Shown here: positions 14,001-28,340 of the stretch, piece by piece | Layout of the letters: every line of letters begins with the position of its first letter | Position numbering within the stretch: the first letter of the stretch is position 1 | Source of the DNA: Hydra vulgaris | Lineage: Eukaryota; Cnidaria; Hydrozoa; Anthoathecata; Hydridae | DNA: 64,000 nt | Direction: 5' to 3' | NCBI RefSeq assembly: GCF_038396675.1 | Contig: NC_088922.1 | Location: forward strand, 18,172,501 to 18,236,500 | Notes under the pieces: model-generated | What the model was told of the DNA's origin: nothing | What the model saw: the letters and a program-made list of their open reading frames with translations, nothing else | Databases searched by the model: none | Made by a program: the position numbers and the translations under genes

Positions 14001-16821
14001 AAGTGCCGTAGCGAGGGGGGAGGACATTGGGGACCTAGGCCCCGAGCGCCATTTTGGTAAGGGCAGAAAATAGGACAATTTTACTTTCAATATTTTAAAC
14101 TAGCTTATTTTAAAGGTGGCAATTTTCAATTATTAAGATTATTTATCTCCTCCCACTTCATCACTTGCAAGTTTCCTTCCTCAATGTCTGGCACGATTTA
14201 TAACTTAAATTAAAAAATCTCATTTATGTGATAATTAAATTTTGTAAAAGGACCGTAAAAAAGGTATTTTGCGCAATATAAAATTATTAAAAATGGCACC
14301 TCCAAAAAAACCATCAGGGGCATATTACAAAAAAAAAAAAGACAAAGAGAAGAAAGTGAAAAGAAACCAGAAAAATTAAAAAAAAAAATGGTTTGTGAAA
14401 GACGCTGATAGTTTTGTTAATGCATCACAAAATGAAAATTTAACTGAAAATTAAAATTCAACTGAAACAAATCCATGTCAATTGCAGGCTTTTATGAATA
14501 CATCCAATCAAGATATAAACGAAATTCAGTCTTCCTCGGCGTTATTAAATCAAGATCTAAACAAAACTAAGGTTTTCCAAATTTCATCTGATATAGACAA
14601 AGCACTTGTTGAGGATTTTTTTGTAGGTGATAAAGAAAATAACTTTTAACCATCAAATCCCAAAGAAGAAGGAAAAAAAGATATTCCAAACACAAATTTT
14701 GAGCTAAAGGATCCTGCCACATGACCACAAATAACTGATCAAATGAGGTACTTTTTTTTATTGAAAATGGACCTGAGCAGGAAACCAGAGAAACCTTTCC
14801 ATCAACTTCTTCTTCTGATACAAAAATAAGACATTTCAGTTCAAAGTGGTACAAAAGATGCTTGCCAATGGCGAACTGGTGAAAAAGGCAATGGTTGCTA
14901 TATAGCAATTTAAAAGATGCAACATTCTGTTTTTGGTGTTTTTTTTTTCCTCAACAAATGCTAGTAAGATGTCTAATATTTCTAAAGGATTTAGTTACTA
15001 GGAAAATTTTAATCCCAAAGTTCCTAAACATGAGAATAGTCCTGAGCATAGAAAATGCTGTGCAATTTAGAAGGAAATGGAACAAAATTTAAAAAAAGGC
15101 CACACTTTAGACAATGACCTTCAGAGAACAATAAACCGAGAAGCAAATAAATGAAGGGACATTTTAAAAGTTATTGTTGATGCCATATTATTGTGTGCAA
15201 ATAATAATTTAGCTTTAATAGGCAGTAATGATGCAATAGGGGAACAAAAAAGTGGAATCTTTTTAAGTATCCTAGAGTTGATTAGTCGTTACAATCCTCT
15301 ATTGGCAGACTATATTGCAATAATAAAAGCCAAAAAAGCTGCAGTCTCATATTTTTCACCACAAATTCAAAATGAAATAATTACATTTGTGGGAGAAAAA
15401 GTTAAAGGAGAAATTCTCTCACGGATTATAAATGCAAAATATTATTCCTTGTTTATTGACTGTACACCTGATATTCCTCATAAAGAACAGCTGAGTAAAG
15501 TGATAAGATATGTTCTTACAAAAAATGGAATGTGCTCAATAAAAGATGTTTTTGTGGATTTTATAGAGAGCCATCAAAAGACTGGAAATGGCATTGCAGA
15601 AGATATCCTAAGAAAACTGAAAATTGATGGATTAAATATTGCAGATTGCAGAGGCCAGGGCTATGACAATGGAGCAAATATGGCTTGAAAATACATAGGA
15701 GTTCAAGCACAAATCGTTAATATCAATGGACTAGCATCATTTTTAATATATGCAGCCCATTCTTGATTTGGTTGGCGTTCATGCTGCTGAAGTCTCACCT
15801 CTTATAGTTACATTCTTTGGATCTATTCAAAAAATATTCACATTTTTCTTCAATTCTACATTAAAAAAGGAAAACCTGATGAAAGACATCACAGAATCTG
15901 CCAGTCAAACAGCAAAAATAATTGACATTGAGACAGACTTAATTAAACGAAAGAGAAAAGAGTCAAGCGTATGATGGTTGATGAGGCTAATGATGATGGC
16001 ATTTTAATCAAACCAGAACAAGATTTTGTCATTCAATTCAATTGTGTGTTTGGCAGCATCTATTTCTCACTGGAAAAGAAAATCTCCCTTAACTCTGTTG
16101 AAGTACTTAAGCAAAAAGCATTTAGCCTCGCCCAGAAGTTCAAAAATAATTTGGATTCTTTAAAACTGCAAGCTGAGATTGAGAGTTTCAAGTTTCAGGC
16201 AAAAGCTATGATGGAAAATTTGAAATGTGCTAATCCAATTGAAATACTGCAATTCATACACTCGAACTCTTCAACAGATGCATATCCGAACATTGAAGTT
16301 TCACTCAGGATTTTTCTAACACTTCCAGTGACAGTTTCAACATGTGAAAGAAGTTTTAATAAACTTAAATTAATCAAATATTAGTTGCGATCAACCATGG
16401 GACAAGAACGCTTATCCAGTTTGGCTATAATTCCAATTGAGAATGAAATAGCAAAGAAGGTAAACTATGACCAAATTAAAGATGATTTTGCATGCATAAA
16501 AGCATGAAAAGTCAATTTCACTTAATGTTTATTAAACTTATTTGTTATTGTTAATAAATTTTTAAGTGCTAAAGAACTTTTTATTTGGGGCCATTTTCAA
16601 TTTTTTTGTTACTATCACTCAAAGTTTCAAACCACCGCCTGTAAACGTGATTAAAAGTTACTAAATTAGTTTTTTGGAGAAGGGAGGTCATTTTTAAGGG
16701 TAGTTTATTTTTATGAGGGATGAAGGGGGTGGGGGTAGGGGGGGGTGGCAGGGTTATATTTAGTGGGTAGGCGCCAAATTTTCTCAGACCCCTTGCGCCA
16801 TTTTAGCTTGCTACGGCACTG
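14001..16821 (+). mobile_element. hAT transposon with TTF/ZMYM-type transposase and perfect 8-bp TSD
   Basis: Bounded by identical 8-bp sequences ctacaatt (13993-14000 and 16822-16829). The ends are inverted: left aagtgccgtagcgag, right end reverse-complemented cagtgccgtagcaag, the usual hAT terminal style. G-rich subterminal DNA with gcgccatttt occurs at both ends in inverse orientation. Length 2821 bp. The intact target duplication means the borders are exact, but the transposase inside is dead. Confidence 0.9.
14293..16508 (+). pseudogene. hAT transposase (ZMYM1-like), broken
   Basis: Coding order is recognisable: MAPPKKPSGAYYKKKK start; an acidic/Ser-rich region with stops; a TTF-type zinc-finger region (HFSSKWYKRC ... 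QWLLYSNLKDATFCFWC, about 14835-14945); the DUF4371-like catalytic region at 15191-15688, with FIDCTPDI and CRGQGYDNGANM; a shifted segment at 15750-15974; and the C-terminal hAT dimerisation domain at 15971-16508, with LPVTVSTCERSFNKLKLIK, a stop, then RSTMGQERLSSLAI. At least four stops or frameshifts are present, and there is a deletion after the IFTFF segment (about 15850). The transposase would have cut and pasted this element. It cannot make a functional protein now. Confidence 0.85.
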
Positions 16822-16829
16822 CTACAATT

Positions 16830-17379
16830 CAAAAATGAATAATAAATATTTACATGGCCGTGCAGTGGCCGGATTTTCGATACATGGTAGACAAAATTAT
16901 TTTTTTATTTATTAAAACTATTTAAACGTCCAAACAATCACTTTTTATTAAGATATATTTACTTTTATTATAAATTTTTATTAAATAGTTGTTAATACTT
17001 TTTAACAAACTAAATCATTTAACAAACTTTAAAAAACTTTAAAAAAGCGGATTTATATATTTTTTAATTTCAAATCCCTTAACTTCTTAAAGTTGTAGAG
17101 CTGAATAATAAATTCTTCTATATTTACATTGGTGTCAAAAATACCTAGGTGAACAACACTAATATAGCAACTTAGTCTCATTAACTCTCATCTGGTGGAA
17201 TAAACTTTAAAAATAAAAATTTGCACTTACATACGAAAAAATGAACATTTATCACTAGATTTGAAACTCTATTATTGAATTATTATATGTCCACGACGTT
17301 TCAAAGGTTTGTATATTATCATATCTATATACAATGATGTATTTTTTTATTATTAATCTATTATTAATTCCTTAAGCAT
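16830..17379. other. A+T-rich spacer
   Basis: No gene or repeat recognised beyond the right-hand copy of the hAT target duplication. Confidence 0.5.
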
Positions 17380-17840
17380 TACGGTTAGTACAAGAGTTTG
17401 TACATCGAGCAGCCTTTTAAGAATGTGTTTTAGAAAATCTTTTTGCGCTATGTGTGCAGAGTAATCATCTACATAAATGTTCTGTTTAAATATATGTGGC
17501 AACCTTTTTCGCGAGCATTGTTTATTAGAAGCTGGTATGTTGATCTTGATATACCACCATCAATAATTAATGCTAAAGCTTCATCAGGTAAATATTTCTT
17601 CGAAAATTTAATGGGGGTTTTATTTCAAAATTTAGCAACTTTGGTGCTAGTCTCATACTTAAACTCACTTCTTAGTTTTAATTTTGTTGCATGAAGTAAT
17701 TCAGAACTAGATAAACTATCAATAACATTGTTAAGTTTCTTTTTTTTTTTGCTCTGTTACAAACCTTTTCAAAAGAGCAACATGGTTTCCCAACTTCATT
17801 AACTGATGATGAAAAATTTTATATAAGTATTACGATATAC
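17380..17840 (-). pseudogene. Unidentified coding relic
   Basis: On the minus strand a protein-like segment can be read: NNVIDSLSSSELLHATKLKL, then an RSEFKYETSTKV region, one in-frame stop, then KYLPDEALALIIDGG followed by STYQLLINNAREKGCHIFKQ and DDYSAHIAQKDFLKHI. Residue use is protein-like rather than random A/T translation, and the segment is interrupted, so it is a decayed gene or transposon ORF. I do not recognise the family. Confidence 0.45.
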
Positions 17841-19239
17841 TTATATAAATTTTTGCACTCTAATTTAATATCTACATAAGAAAGAAGAGTTAATATCGAT
17901 CAAAAGAATGGTATATCATTTGGAAATTGTTTATTTTGTCGTATAAATCCGTGAATGTCATGAATTTTCAACTTAAAACAAAACTTTCAAACAAATAAAA
18001 AAGTTATCAGCCATACATTACAATTTGAATTGAATTAAATAATAAACATTTTTTGTTTTGAAGGGAAAAAAAAAAGATAACTTCAAGCAAATAACATATC
18101 AAAAAAAGAAGTTAGGGACAATGCATATAGTTCAACTAGATTGTAATCATATAACATTTACTAGTTCAAGCACTTAATATAGGCTCTCGTAGCCTCAAAA
18201 CAAAATAAATGTATTAAATGTTAAAAATTTACCTTGTTATTTTAATGCCAGTTTAAAAGTATATCTGATCTTTACTTTACTTTTTAATCATAAAGCTATA
18301 CTATATATATATATACTATATATGTAATATATAAACTAATTCCGTACATTTTGAATTTTAAAGTTACTGTTTACTATAGCTATGCATAAAAATTAAAAAT
18401 TTCATGTTTTTTTTAAAAAAAATTTGTTTTCATTATACATGCATCTGATTTTTGTGGTTTTGTGGTTAAATACTAGTATACTCAAAACAATTTTTAACAT
18501 AGTAACATAGAGTGTTTTATTATATGGTTTTATGTATAGTAATTTTTTTTTATAGGTTTTATCTGGTCCACAGTGGACTTGTGCAAAAAGAAGTCTATAG
18601 AAGTCTGATCGCTTAGCCTCATAATTTAAACCGTGACACAACATAATAAAAAAAAACAATTAAAACATCAAGATGTATGTTGAAAATATATTGGAGAAAA
18701 AGCATTTAATAAAAAATTAAATAAAAGAGTTGCTTTAAAATAAAAAAATTAAAAAAAACAATTGTTAGTTAGAACAATTAATCAATAGCTATTGATATAA
18801 TTATGAGTTACTTTTACTCTGTTTTAAGTCAATATTAGGCGCAGAAAAAAGCAAACCAGGTAGCTTGCTCGCAGAAAAAATAATTAATAAAAATTAATAA
18901 CAATAAAAAAAACAACTAAGTAAAAATAATAAATATAATAATAGTCTATAAAAATAAATTATAATTATAGTTAAACTATAGTAAAAGTATAATATTATTT
19001 ATAATAAGAAGTTGATGATTTATAAAGATGGTGTCTCCTTTAAAAACGTCTTATCAAAGGAGTGACACCAATTTTAAATATAATATGAATAATTTCATTT
19101 AAAATGTTTTGAGATAAGAACAAATTTTGCTTTGAAAGACACTGCATTCCTTAGATTTCCATGATATAATCTAAAAAATCAAAAATGTATGAGCTCACAC
19201 ATGTACGAAACTTTTCAAAATTTTCTTAAAGAATCTTAA

Positions 19240-19365
19240 AACATCATCTAGTGTTTTTTTTAGTTCACTGTAAACATCTTCTAGTGCACTGTACCTTCTA
19301 GTTCACTGTAAATATCTTCTAATGTACTGTATCATCTAGTTCACTGTAAATATCTTCTAGTGAGA
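19240..19365. repeat. Tandem repeat, about 49-bp unit
   Basis: Diverged units built on catcttctagtgcactgta and tctagttcactgtaaatatc, about 2.5 copies. Confidence 0.65.
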
Positions 19366-20497
19366 TTAAGTGTATGAAATTTTTAATCTTTCTCAAATAA
19401 CTTTCTAGTAAAATGGGGTCTAATAATAATTATAAATAGTATCAACTCCGATTAAGTACCTCTGAAAAGTAGTGCTCCCCTTAATTCAGTTTTTTCAGCA
19501 CTATTTTTCATTATAGGTCAACAGTATTACCAATGTAAAAACCTTCGATGTAGCTTCGATGTAGCACTTTTGCCAAAAATACAAAAATATTCTGCAATCT
19601 TGCTTGCTTACATTCAAATAAAGAAATTTAATATTACAATAATATTTATGACATTAATATAGATATGGAAATATTTTGTGATGCGTAGTTCCTGTCACCG
19701 TTTTAATAGCATTAAAAATTGGTAATAATCAATAATAAATCGCTTTGTTTATCATTAATAAGGCTTAAGGTATTTTGAATGAAATTTTGTTTTTTTCATA
19801 TTTTTATAATACGTCATTTTGTATTTTGAATTTGCTTTGAGCTCAAAACTAAGCTAAAAAGCTTAAGGCATTTGATCACAAAATCAAAAGTTTTTAAGCT
19901 ATCATAAAAATAATCAGTAATCAGTAATGTCAGTAAAAATAATCAAAAGATGATTTTTTTGACTTAACAGCATTGTTGTGCGATATTTTTTTGTCTCTTT
20001 ATGACTCATACTTTAATTTTTAATTGATGAACTAAAATAGGTTATTTTATTTGTATTTATGACAAAAAATATAACACTTATACTGTATTTTTAAGTTAAA
20101 AATACAATTAGAAGTATAACTAGTCCTTCTAATAAGGAGTTTACATTACCAGTTTTATAATTTATTAAAAGTAATATGTTATACGAACACTCTCTATCAA
20201 TAAATTCTTTGTAAAATTATCACAAAACCATTACTTTCAGGCATTTCGCAAAATCTAAACTTAAGTATGGAGTACTTTGAATCTATCCCAAATGATTGTT
20301 CTTTACAAAAATCGTAGTGACGGAAGCCTGGAAATAACTAGTAAACCAAAAAAAAATTCTTTTTTCAAATCCATGCTTTATGCAAGCAGAGTTCTATTGG
20401 GCCTAGAAATTCTTTTTTTGTTATCTTTTGTAGAAGGAAAAATTACTGTTTTTTTTTTTTTTAAATTTAAAAATTACTGTTTTTACTAAATTTTTGT

Positions 20498-20606
20498 TTT
20501 TTAACTTAATAACTTAAGACTTATTAACTTAATAACTTAAAACAATAGGTTTTTAACTTAATAACTTAAGACTTATTACTTAATAACTTAAAACAATAGG
20601 TTTTGA
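20498..20606. repeat. Tandem duplication, about 54-bp unit
   Basis: Two copies of ttaacttaataacttaagac plus a tail ending aaaacaataggtttt. Confidence 0.8.
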
Positions 20607-20865
20607 ATCGCAGCGCTTTAATGTCTTCGAAACTGCAAATAATTTGCAAATCAATGATTTTTGTGACGTAATACGCAATTCATATCAAATAAATAAAATG
20701 TATGGGAAAATACAAATTAAATTTTTGTTAACTTAATGAACTTTTTTTGGTCAAATTTTTCCATTTCCTTGTATTGTCATCGAAAATGATTAAGTGTGCA
20801 AAATTTGAGCAAAATTGGTTGAGAAAAAAGCTTTCAAAAATTGATTTCAAATTTTGTGGCACACA

Positions 20866-21902
<1,037 letters not shown>

Positions 21903-21930
21903 TAATTTTTTATTTAATACACAATTTCTA

Positions 21931-22008
<78 letters not shown>

Positions 22009-22037
22009 TTATATATATATGTATATATATAAATATA

Positions 22038-22124
<87 letters not shown>

Positions 22125-22139
22125 TTATTTAATACACAA

Positions 22140-22190
<51 letters not shown>

Positions 22191-22193
22191 TAA

Positions 22194-22269
<76 letters not shown>
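21903..22269. repeat. Duplicated (TA)n block upstream of the DEATH-domain exon
   Basis: The segment ttttttatttaatacacaat followed by ttctaata(ca) and a long TA array occurs twice (arrays at about 21931-22118 and 22148-22269), with a few taaat and tgta interruptions. The second array ends only about 10 bp before the proposed splice acceptor of the downstream gene. Confidence 0.85.
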
Positions 22270-22270
<1 letters not shown>

Positions 22271-22282
22271 GATTTTTATAGC
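22271..22282 (+). other. Candidate 3' splice or spliced-leader acceptor
   Basis: gatttttatagc fits a 3' splice site ending at AG 22280-22281, 33 bp before the ATG at 22315. Hydra is known to add spliced leaders, so this may be a trans-splice site or the end of an upstream intron. The same 12-mer occurs at the acceptor of the NB-ARC exon (56891-56902). Confidence 0.4.
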
Positions 22283-22314
22283 TCAGTCGAAATAATCATA
22301 AAAAATAAAACGAA

Positions 22315-22683
22315 ATGGAATTAAATCCAGAAGATTCAAACGAATTCGACTATTTAAAAGGTAATTTTTAATTTTTAACACTCAATACTTCCTTTTTTTT
22401 TTTTTATTATAATGTTTATATCTTTTAGTTGAAAAACTTTCAAGAGATGTGCTTAAAACATTTGCTGAAGAGTTACCAAAGCACTGGATGAAACTCGCTC
22501 GTTTCTTAAACATTAGTAATGAAGAAATTGAAAGAGTTTTACTTGAGTGTAGTACATCTCGAGAACAAATATATGAAATTTTTAGTTGTTGGTGTAGGAA
22601 CAATCCAGATAAAAAATGGAGAGATTTAAAATCTGGATTGATGTTTTGTGAAAGAAAAGATGTCATCGTTAAATGCCAAAGAA
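22315..22683 (+). CDS. DEATH-domain exons, proposed 5' part of a Hydra-type NLR
   Basis: Exon 1 (22315-22360) starts with the ATG of [15 protein letters not shown]. It ends in phase 1 at a gtaattttt donor. A 68-bp intron (22361-22428, GT...ttttag) follows. Exon 2 (22429-22683) continues [20 protein letters not shown] in frame and contains a complete DEATH-fold pattern: W-x2-LARFLNIS-x2-EI, then [10 protein letters not shown], then L-x6-CERKDVI. It ends at an excellent donor (gtgagt, 22684) in phase 1. DEATH domains form homotypic signalling complexes in innate immunity and cell death. The open frame runs on only about 60 bp into the intron. Donor phase fits the acceptor of the NB-ARC-TPR exon at 56902 on the same strand, so I propose they are one gene. 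Alternatively it is a separate small DEATH-domain gene with other 3' exons. Confidence 0.7.
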
Positions 22684-22746
22684 GTGAGTGCTTTGTTTTT
22701 TGTTTTAATTTATTAAAAAATAAACAACTTATAAAACACTCATAGA

Positions 22747-23889
22747 TTTTGAAATAAAAACCTGTCTTGGGTCAACTAAGATTTCATAACTTATCTGCAT
22801 GCTTGATTTTAAATATAAAACACTTTTCAATGAATTTTTATGGGCTGATAACTTTTTTTACAAAAAAGTCAGTTTTTAATATGTTTATATTTTTGTTTGT
22901 ATTTGTTTTAAATGGAAAGCGTAATATTTTTGTTCCAAATCAAAAATATTTTTCTGTATCTTTATGTCATGTCAAGAAGAGTGATTTCAAACTTATTTTA
23001 CTACCAAAAAAAAAGTGACTTCACAGTATCATGTTCTTAACTGACATGCGGACAATGCATGTCAGAAAAAAATTGTTTCTGTGAAGTTTATGTTGCTTTA
23101 TGCATCTGCGTATGAAGCACTTTGTTTAATCTCTATTTTGATGGTTAACTTAACAAATTATATTAAAGAAGTTCTTCAAATTTGGGACCATCTTGAATCC
23201 GACATGGTTTTGGCGAACAGGTAGAGTTTCTATTTGCTGGAGTAAACGTGGGAAATACGTAACACTCCATTTTGAAATTAATAATTTGAAACCGTCTGGA
23301 TCTGTGTATGCTTTTTATTTATTTTTTATCTATCAGGGTTAAGATTATCATGAGAATATTACCTTTTTTTTAAGGCCATTTGGTCAATGACATTTAAGAA
23401 ATTCAGTCTTTAAATTATTTTTCAACGTATGAAGTGATTTCGATTTGCGTCATTATTTAGCTTTGATTATTATTTACAAAGGTTATACGTTGCCTTTTTA
23501 ATAAAGCTTGTTTTTTACTTATAAACACACTTGACATCACATTCAGAGAAAATCTGAAGTATGCAATTCGATTGATTTTAATGTGATATTGTGAGATAGA
23601 GGAAGACTTGCTGTTAGTACAGTATGAGAGTAGCTTGCAATGTTACTCATGTTGTGCCATTGCTATATCTTATCTACATCGATTGCAGCCCAAACAGATA
23701 CAAGTTATGAACACCATAAAGTGACGTTATCGCAATCTTTTCATAGAGTCCCTTTTTAAAAGAATATAAAATCGTAGATTTATATAATAAATAGGAAGAG
23801 TAATAAATCGTTTTAATAAATCGTAAATATACAGCATTAATATCGAGTATAATATAAATATAAAACTCATAATAAATATACTAAAGAGA
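22747..23889. other. A+T-rich spacer before the satellite
   Basis: No gene recognised. The last 100 bp contain diverged forerunners of the satellite unit (taatataaatataaaactc). Confidence 0.5.
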
Positions 23890-26485
23890 TTGTATTAAGA
23901 AGTATATAACACGTATAATATAAAGCTCGTATTAAGAAGTATATAACACGTATGATATAAAGCTCGTATTAAGAAGTATATAAACACGTATAATATAAAG
24001 CTCGTATTAAGAAGTATATAACACGTATAATATAAAGCTCGTATTAAGAAGTATATAACACGTATAATATAGAGCTCGTATTAAGAAGTATATAACACGT
24101 ATAATATAAAGCTCGTATTAAGAAGTATATAAACACGTATAATATAAAGCTCGTATTAAGAAGTATATAACACGTATAATATAAAGCTCGTATTAAGAAG
24201 TATATAACACGTATAATATAAAACTCGTATTAAGAAGTATATAAACACGTATAATATAAAGCTCGTATTAAGGAGTATATAAACACGTATAATATAAAGC
24301 TCGTATTAAGAAGTATATAACACGTATAATATAAAGCTCGTATTAAGAAGTATATAACACGTATAATATAAAACTCGTATTAAGAAGTATATAAACACGT
24401 ATAATATAAAGCTCGTATTAAGAAGTATATAACACGTATAATATAAAGCTCGTATTAAGAAGTATATAACACGTATAATATAAAGCTCGTATTAAGAAGT
24501 ATATAACACGTATAATATAAAACTCGTATTAAGAAGTATATAAACACGTATAATATAAAGCTCGTATTAAGGAGTATATAAACACGTATAATATAAAGCT
24601 CGTATTAAGAAGTCTATAACACGTATAATATAAAGCTCGTATTAAGAAGTATATAACACGTATAATATAAAGCTCGTATTAAGAAGTATATAAACACGTA
24701 TAATATAAAGCTTGTATTAAGAAGTATATAACACGTATAATATAAAGTTCGTATTAAGAAGTATATAACGCGTATAATATAAAGCTCGTATTAAGAAGTA
24801 TATAAACACGTATAATATAAAGCTCGTATTAAGAAGTATATAACACGTATTATATAAAGCTCGTATTAAGAAGTATATAACACGTATAATATAAAGCTCG
24901 TATTAAGAAGTATATAAACACGTATAATATAAAGTTCGTATTAAGAAGTATATAACACGTATAATATAAAGCTCGTATTAAGAAGTATATAACACGTATA
25001 ATATAAAGCTCGTATTAAGAAGTATATAACACGTATAATATAAAGCTCGTATTAAGAAGTATATAACACGTATAATATAAAACTCGTATTAAGAAGTATA
25101 TAAACACGTATAATATAAAGCTCGTATTAAGGAGTATATAAACACGTATAATATAAAGCTCGTATTAAGAAGTATATAACACGTATAATATAAAGCTCGT
25201 ATTAAGAAGTATATAACACGTATAATATAAAACTCGTATTAAGAAGTATATAAACACGTATAATATAAAGCTCGTATAAAGGAGTATATAAACACGTATA
25301 ATATAAAGCTCGTATTAAGAAGTATATAACACGTATAATATAAAGCTCGTATTAAGAAGTATATAACACGTATAATATAAAGCTCGTATTAAGAAGTATA
25401 TAAAACGTATAATATAAAGCTCGTATTAAGAAGTATATAACACGTATAATATAAAGCTCGTATTAAGAAGTATATAAAACGTATAATATAAAGCTCGTAT
25501 TAAGAAGTATATAACACGTATAATATAAAACTCGTATTAAGAAGTATATAAACACGTATAATATAAAGCTCGTATTAAGGAGTATATAAACACGTATAAT
25601 ATAAAGCTCGTATTAAGAAGTATATAACACGTATAATATAAAGCTCGTATTAAGAAGTATATAACACGTATAATATAAAACTCGTATTAAGAAGTATATA
25701 AACACGTATAATATAAAGCTCGTATAAAGGAGTATATAAACACGTATAATATAAAGCTCGTATTAAGAAGTCTATAACACGTATAATATAAAGCTCGTAT
25801 TAAGAATTATATAACACGTATAATATAAAGCTCGTATTAAGAAGTATATAACACGTATAATATAAAGCTCGTATTAAGAAGTATATAAAACGTATAATAT
25901 AAAGCTCGTATTAAGAAGTATATAACACGTATAATATAAAGCTCGTATTAAGAAGTATATAAAACGTATAATATAAAGCTCGTATTAAGAAGTATATAAC
26001 ACGTATAATATAAAACTCGTATTAAGAAGTATATAAACACGTATAATATAAAGCTCGTATTAAGGAGTATATAAACACGTATAATATAAAGCTCGTATTA
26101 AGAAGTATATAACACGTATAATATAAAGCTCGTATTAAGAAGTATACAACACGTATAATATAAAACTCGTATTAAGAAGTATATAAACACGTATAATATA
26201 AAGCTCGTATAAAGGAGTATATAACACGTATAATATAAAGCTCGTATTAAGAAGTCTATAACACGTATAATATAAAGCTCGTATTAAGAATTATATAACA
26301 CGTATAATATAAAGCTCGTATTAAGAAGTATATAAACACGTATAATATAAAGCTTGTATTAAGAAGTTTATAACACGTATTATATAAAGCTCGTATTAAG
26401 AAGTATATAACACGTATAATATAAAGCTCGTATTAAGAAGTATATAAACACGTATAATATAAAGCTCATATTAAGAAGTATATAA
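23890..26485. repeat. 37/38-bp satellite array with higher-order repeats
   Basis: About 70 head-to-tail copies of a unit that reads aagctcgtattaagaagtat, then ataacacgtataatata. Variants are: aaactcg instead of aagctcg; aaggag instead of aagaag; ataaacacg (38 bp) or ataaaacg instead of ataacacg. Variant order repeats in blocks of about 450-475 bp. The pair aaactcg then aaggag recurs at about 25080, 25528 and 26002, each followed about 140-160 bp later by aaactcg then ataaaggag. Block-wise amplification is therefore visible on top of unit duplication. Confidence 0.95.
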
Positions 26486-26619
26486 GTAGCAAAGTTAGCG
26501 ATAAAATAGTCAAACAAACAAAAATTAATTAGTTAAAATAAAAATAATTTTTTATTGTTGAGATCATTACATTTTAAAAGTTTCTTTTTTTACCTGAAAC
26601 TTATATGAACTTAAGGACT

Positions 26620-28340
26620 TCACCGTAAAATCCTTTTGACAACCACTCCATAATTCTGGTCTTCGATAAGATACACAATATTCTGAGAGTTTGTTACATT
26701 TCCGAGGCAATTTTTATTTCATGTTTCTATTTGATCTTAGATTATACTTATTATTTAGCTTTATTTCGAACTTATTATTAAAATTTGCTGGTAAAAGATT
26801 GTTGTAGTATCTATACATTAAAATTAGATGCTGGTAGATATTTATTTCAAATATATTCATCATTTTTATATCTTTCATAAGAGGTTTTGCCTGTTCACGT
26901 TTATGTTTAGAGTATATGATTCGGCAATTGTGTTTTTGTAGCTTATAAATTTTTTTAAGTTTTATTTTATGCGTACTTGCCCATGATATATTTGCATAGT
27001 TAATAAAACAGTGAATTAGCCCAAAATATATCAATTTGAGACTTAAAATCTTCACGTATGGGCGGACTCGATACATTACGCCAATAGTTTTGGTGATTTT
27101 TGATTAAATATAGTTTAACTGGGGAAGCCAGGATAAACTTTCATCGACAAGAATTCCTAGGAACTTTATACTTGTTTGCTTTTTAATAAATTTATCATTT
27201 AAATAAAGTTCAGGCAACTTAAGTGGAATGTTTAATTCTTGTTTTTTTTTTTATGAAATAGAGTATAATTTGTTTTCTCAACATTAAGTGACAGTTAGTT
27301 TGCCCTAAACCAAATTAACTTTATTTAATTCCATATTCATAGCTGAATAGAGATGTTTAATATTAATATTGGTAAGAAATAGACTTGTATCATCTGCAAA
27401 CATTATTGAATTTAGTTTTAATGATGCATTACAAAAGTCATTAACATAGATAAGGAATAGGAGCGGACCAAGGATTAATCCCTGCGAAACTCCGCATACG
27501 ATATTTAATGTTCCGGATTGTTCATTATGAACATATTGCTTTCTATTTGTAAGATAACTTTTAACCCGGGAATATGTTGTATTATTTATATCGTAATGCT
27601 TAATTTTTTCTAAGAGAATGCAATGGTCAACTGTATCGAATGCTTTAGATAGATCTATAGATACTCCTAGAGTATATTTGTTATTGTTAAAACCATTAGT
27701 TATATGGTTGACTATTTCAATAATGCATGTTCAGTTAAGGGATTTTTCTGGAACCCGAATTGTTTTGGGTAAAATAAATTGTTTATAGTGAGATACTCGA
27801 ATATCCTATTATAAATTAGGCGTTCAAACAATTTTGAGAATACAGAAAGTAATGATATAGGTCTATAGTTTGTAATGTAAGAATAATCAGTGAATTTGTA
27901 AATTGGGATTATTTTAGCTATTTTAAGAGCAGGGAAAATACCAAAATTTAATGAAAGTTTCAGTATATGAAACAAAGGTTTGCTTAAGCTAGTTTTGTTA
28001 AAAATCACTATATTACTAGAGATTTCATCATACCCTGGGGTTTTTTTTTTTTTTTAAAGAAGAGTACGCTGTTTCAAGTTCTTTATAACTTAATTCATTA
28101 TCATATAATATTTTGTTATTTAAAGGTTTTAGATTTTAAATGATTCTGATGTTGCCAATATTTTGTTAGCAAGTTTAGGTCCAACATTTGTGAAGTACTT
28201 GTTGAACTCTTTTGAGATTAGGTTTTGACAGAATATATCGGTGTTTTCAATATTAATTCTCTTACGCAGTGAAGAAGCAATATTTTAGTCTTTTCCGATG
28301 ATGTTGTTAATTATGGGCCATGTTTTTTTTACTATTGAAT
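26620..28340 (-). mobile_element. CR1-like LINE relic with intact FADD motif but broken frames
   Basis: Minus strand, in coding order: linker (28340-28010); RT entry region at 28008-27712 with PIYKFTD and NYRPISLLSVFSKLFERLIYN; motif A region with SKAFDTVDH; motif B as CGVSQGLILGP; motif C as MFADDTSLFL (about 27410); thumb and C-terminal domain at 27076-26714 with HCFINYANISWAST and YNLRSNRN; tail to about 26620. At least two frameshifts between 27700 and 27080 split the frame. It lies directly after the satellite and is the second of three related fragments in the window, all on the minus strand. Confidence 0.85.

Noticed and set aside
23890-26485. CRISPR-like array
   Set aside because: Units are directly adjacent, with no unique spacers, and the context is clearly eukaryotic. 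It is a satellite.
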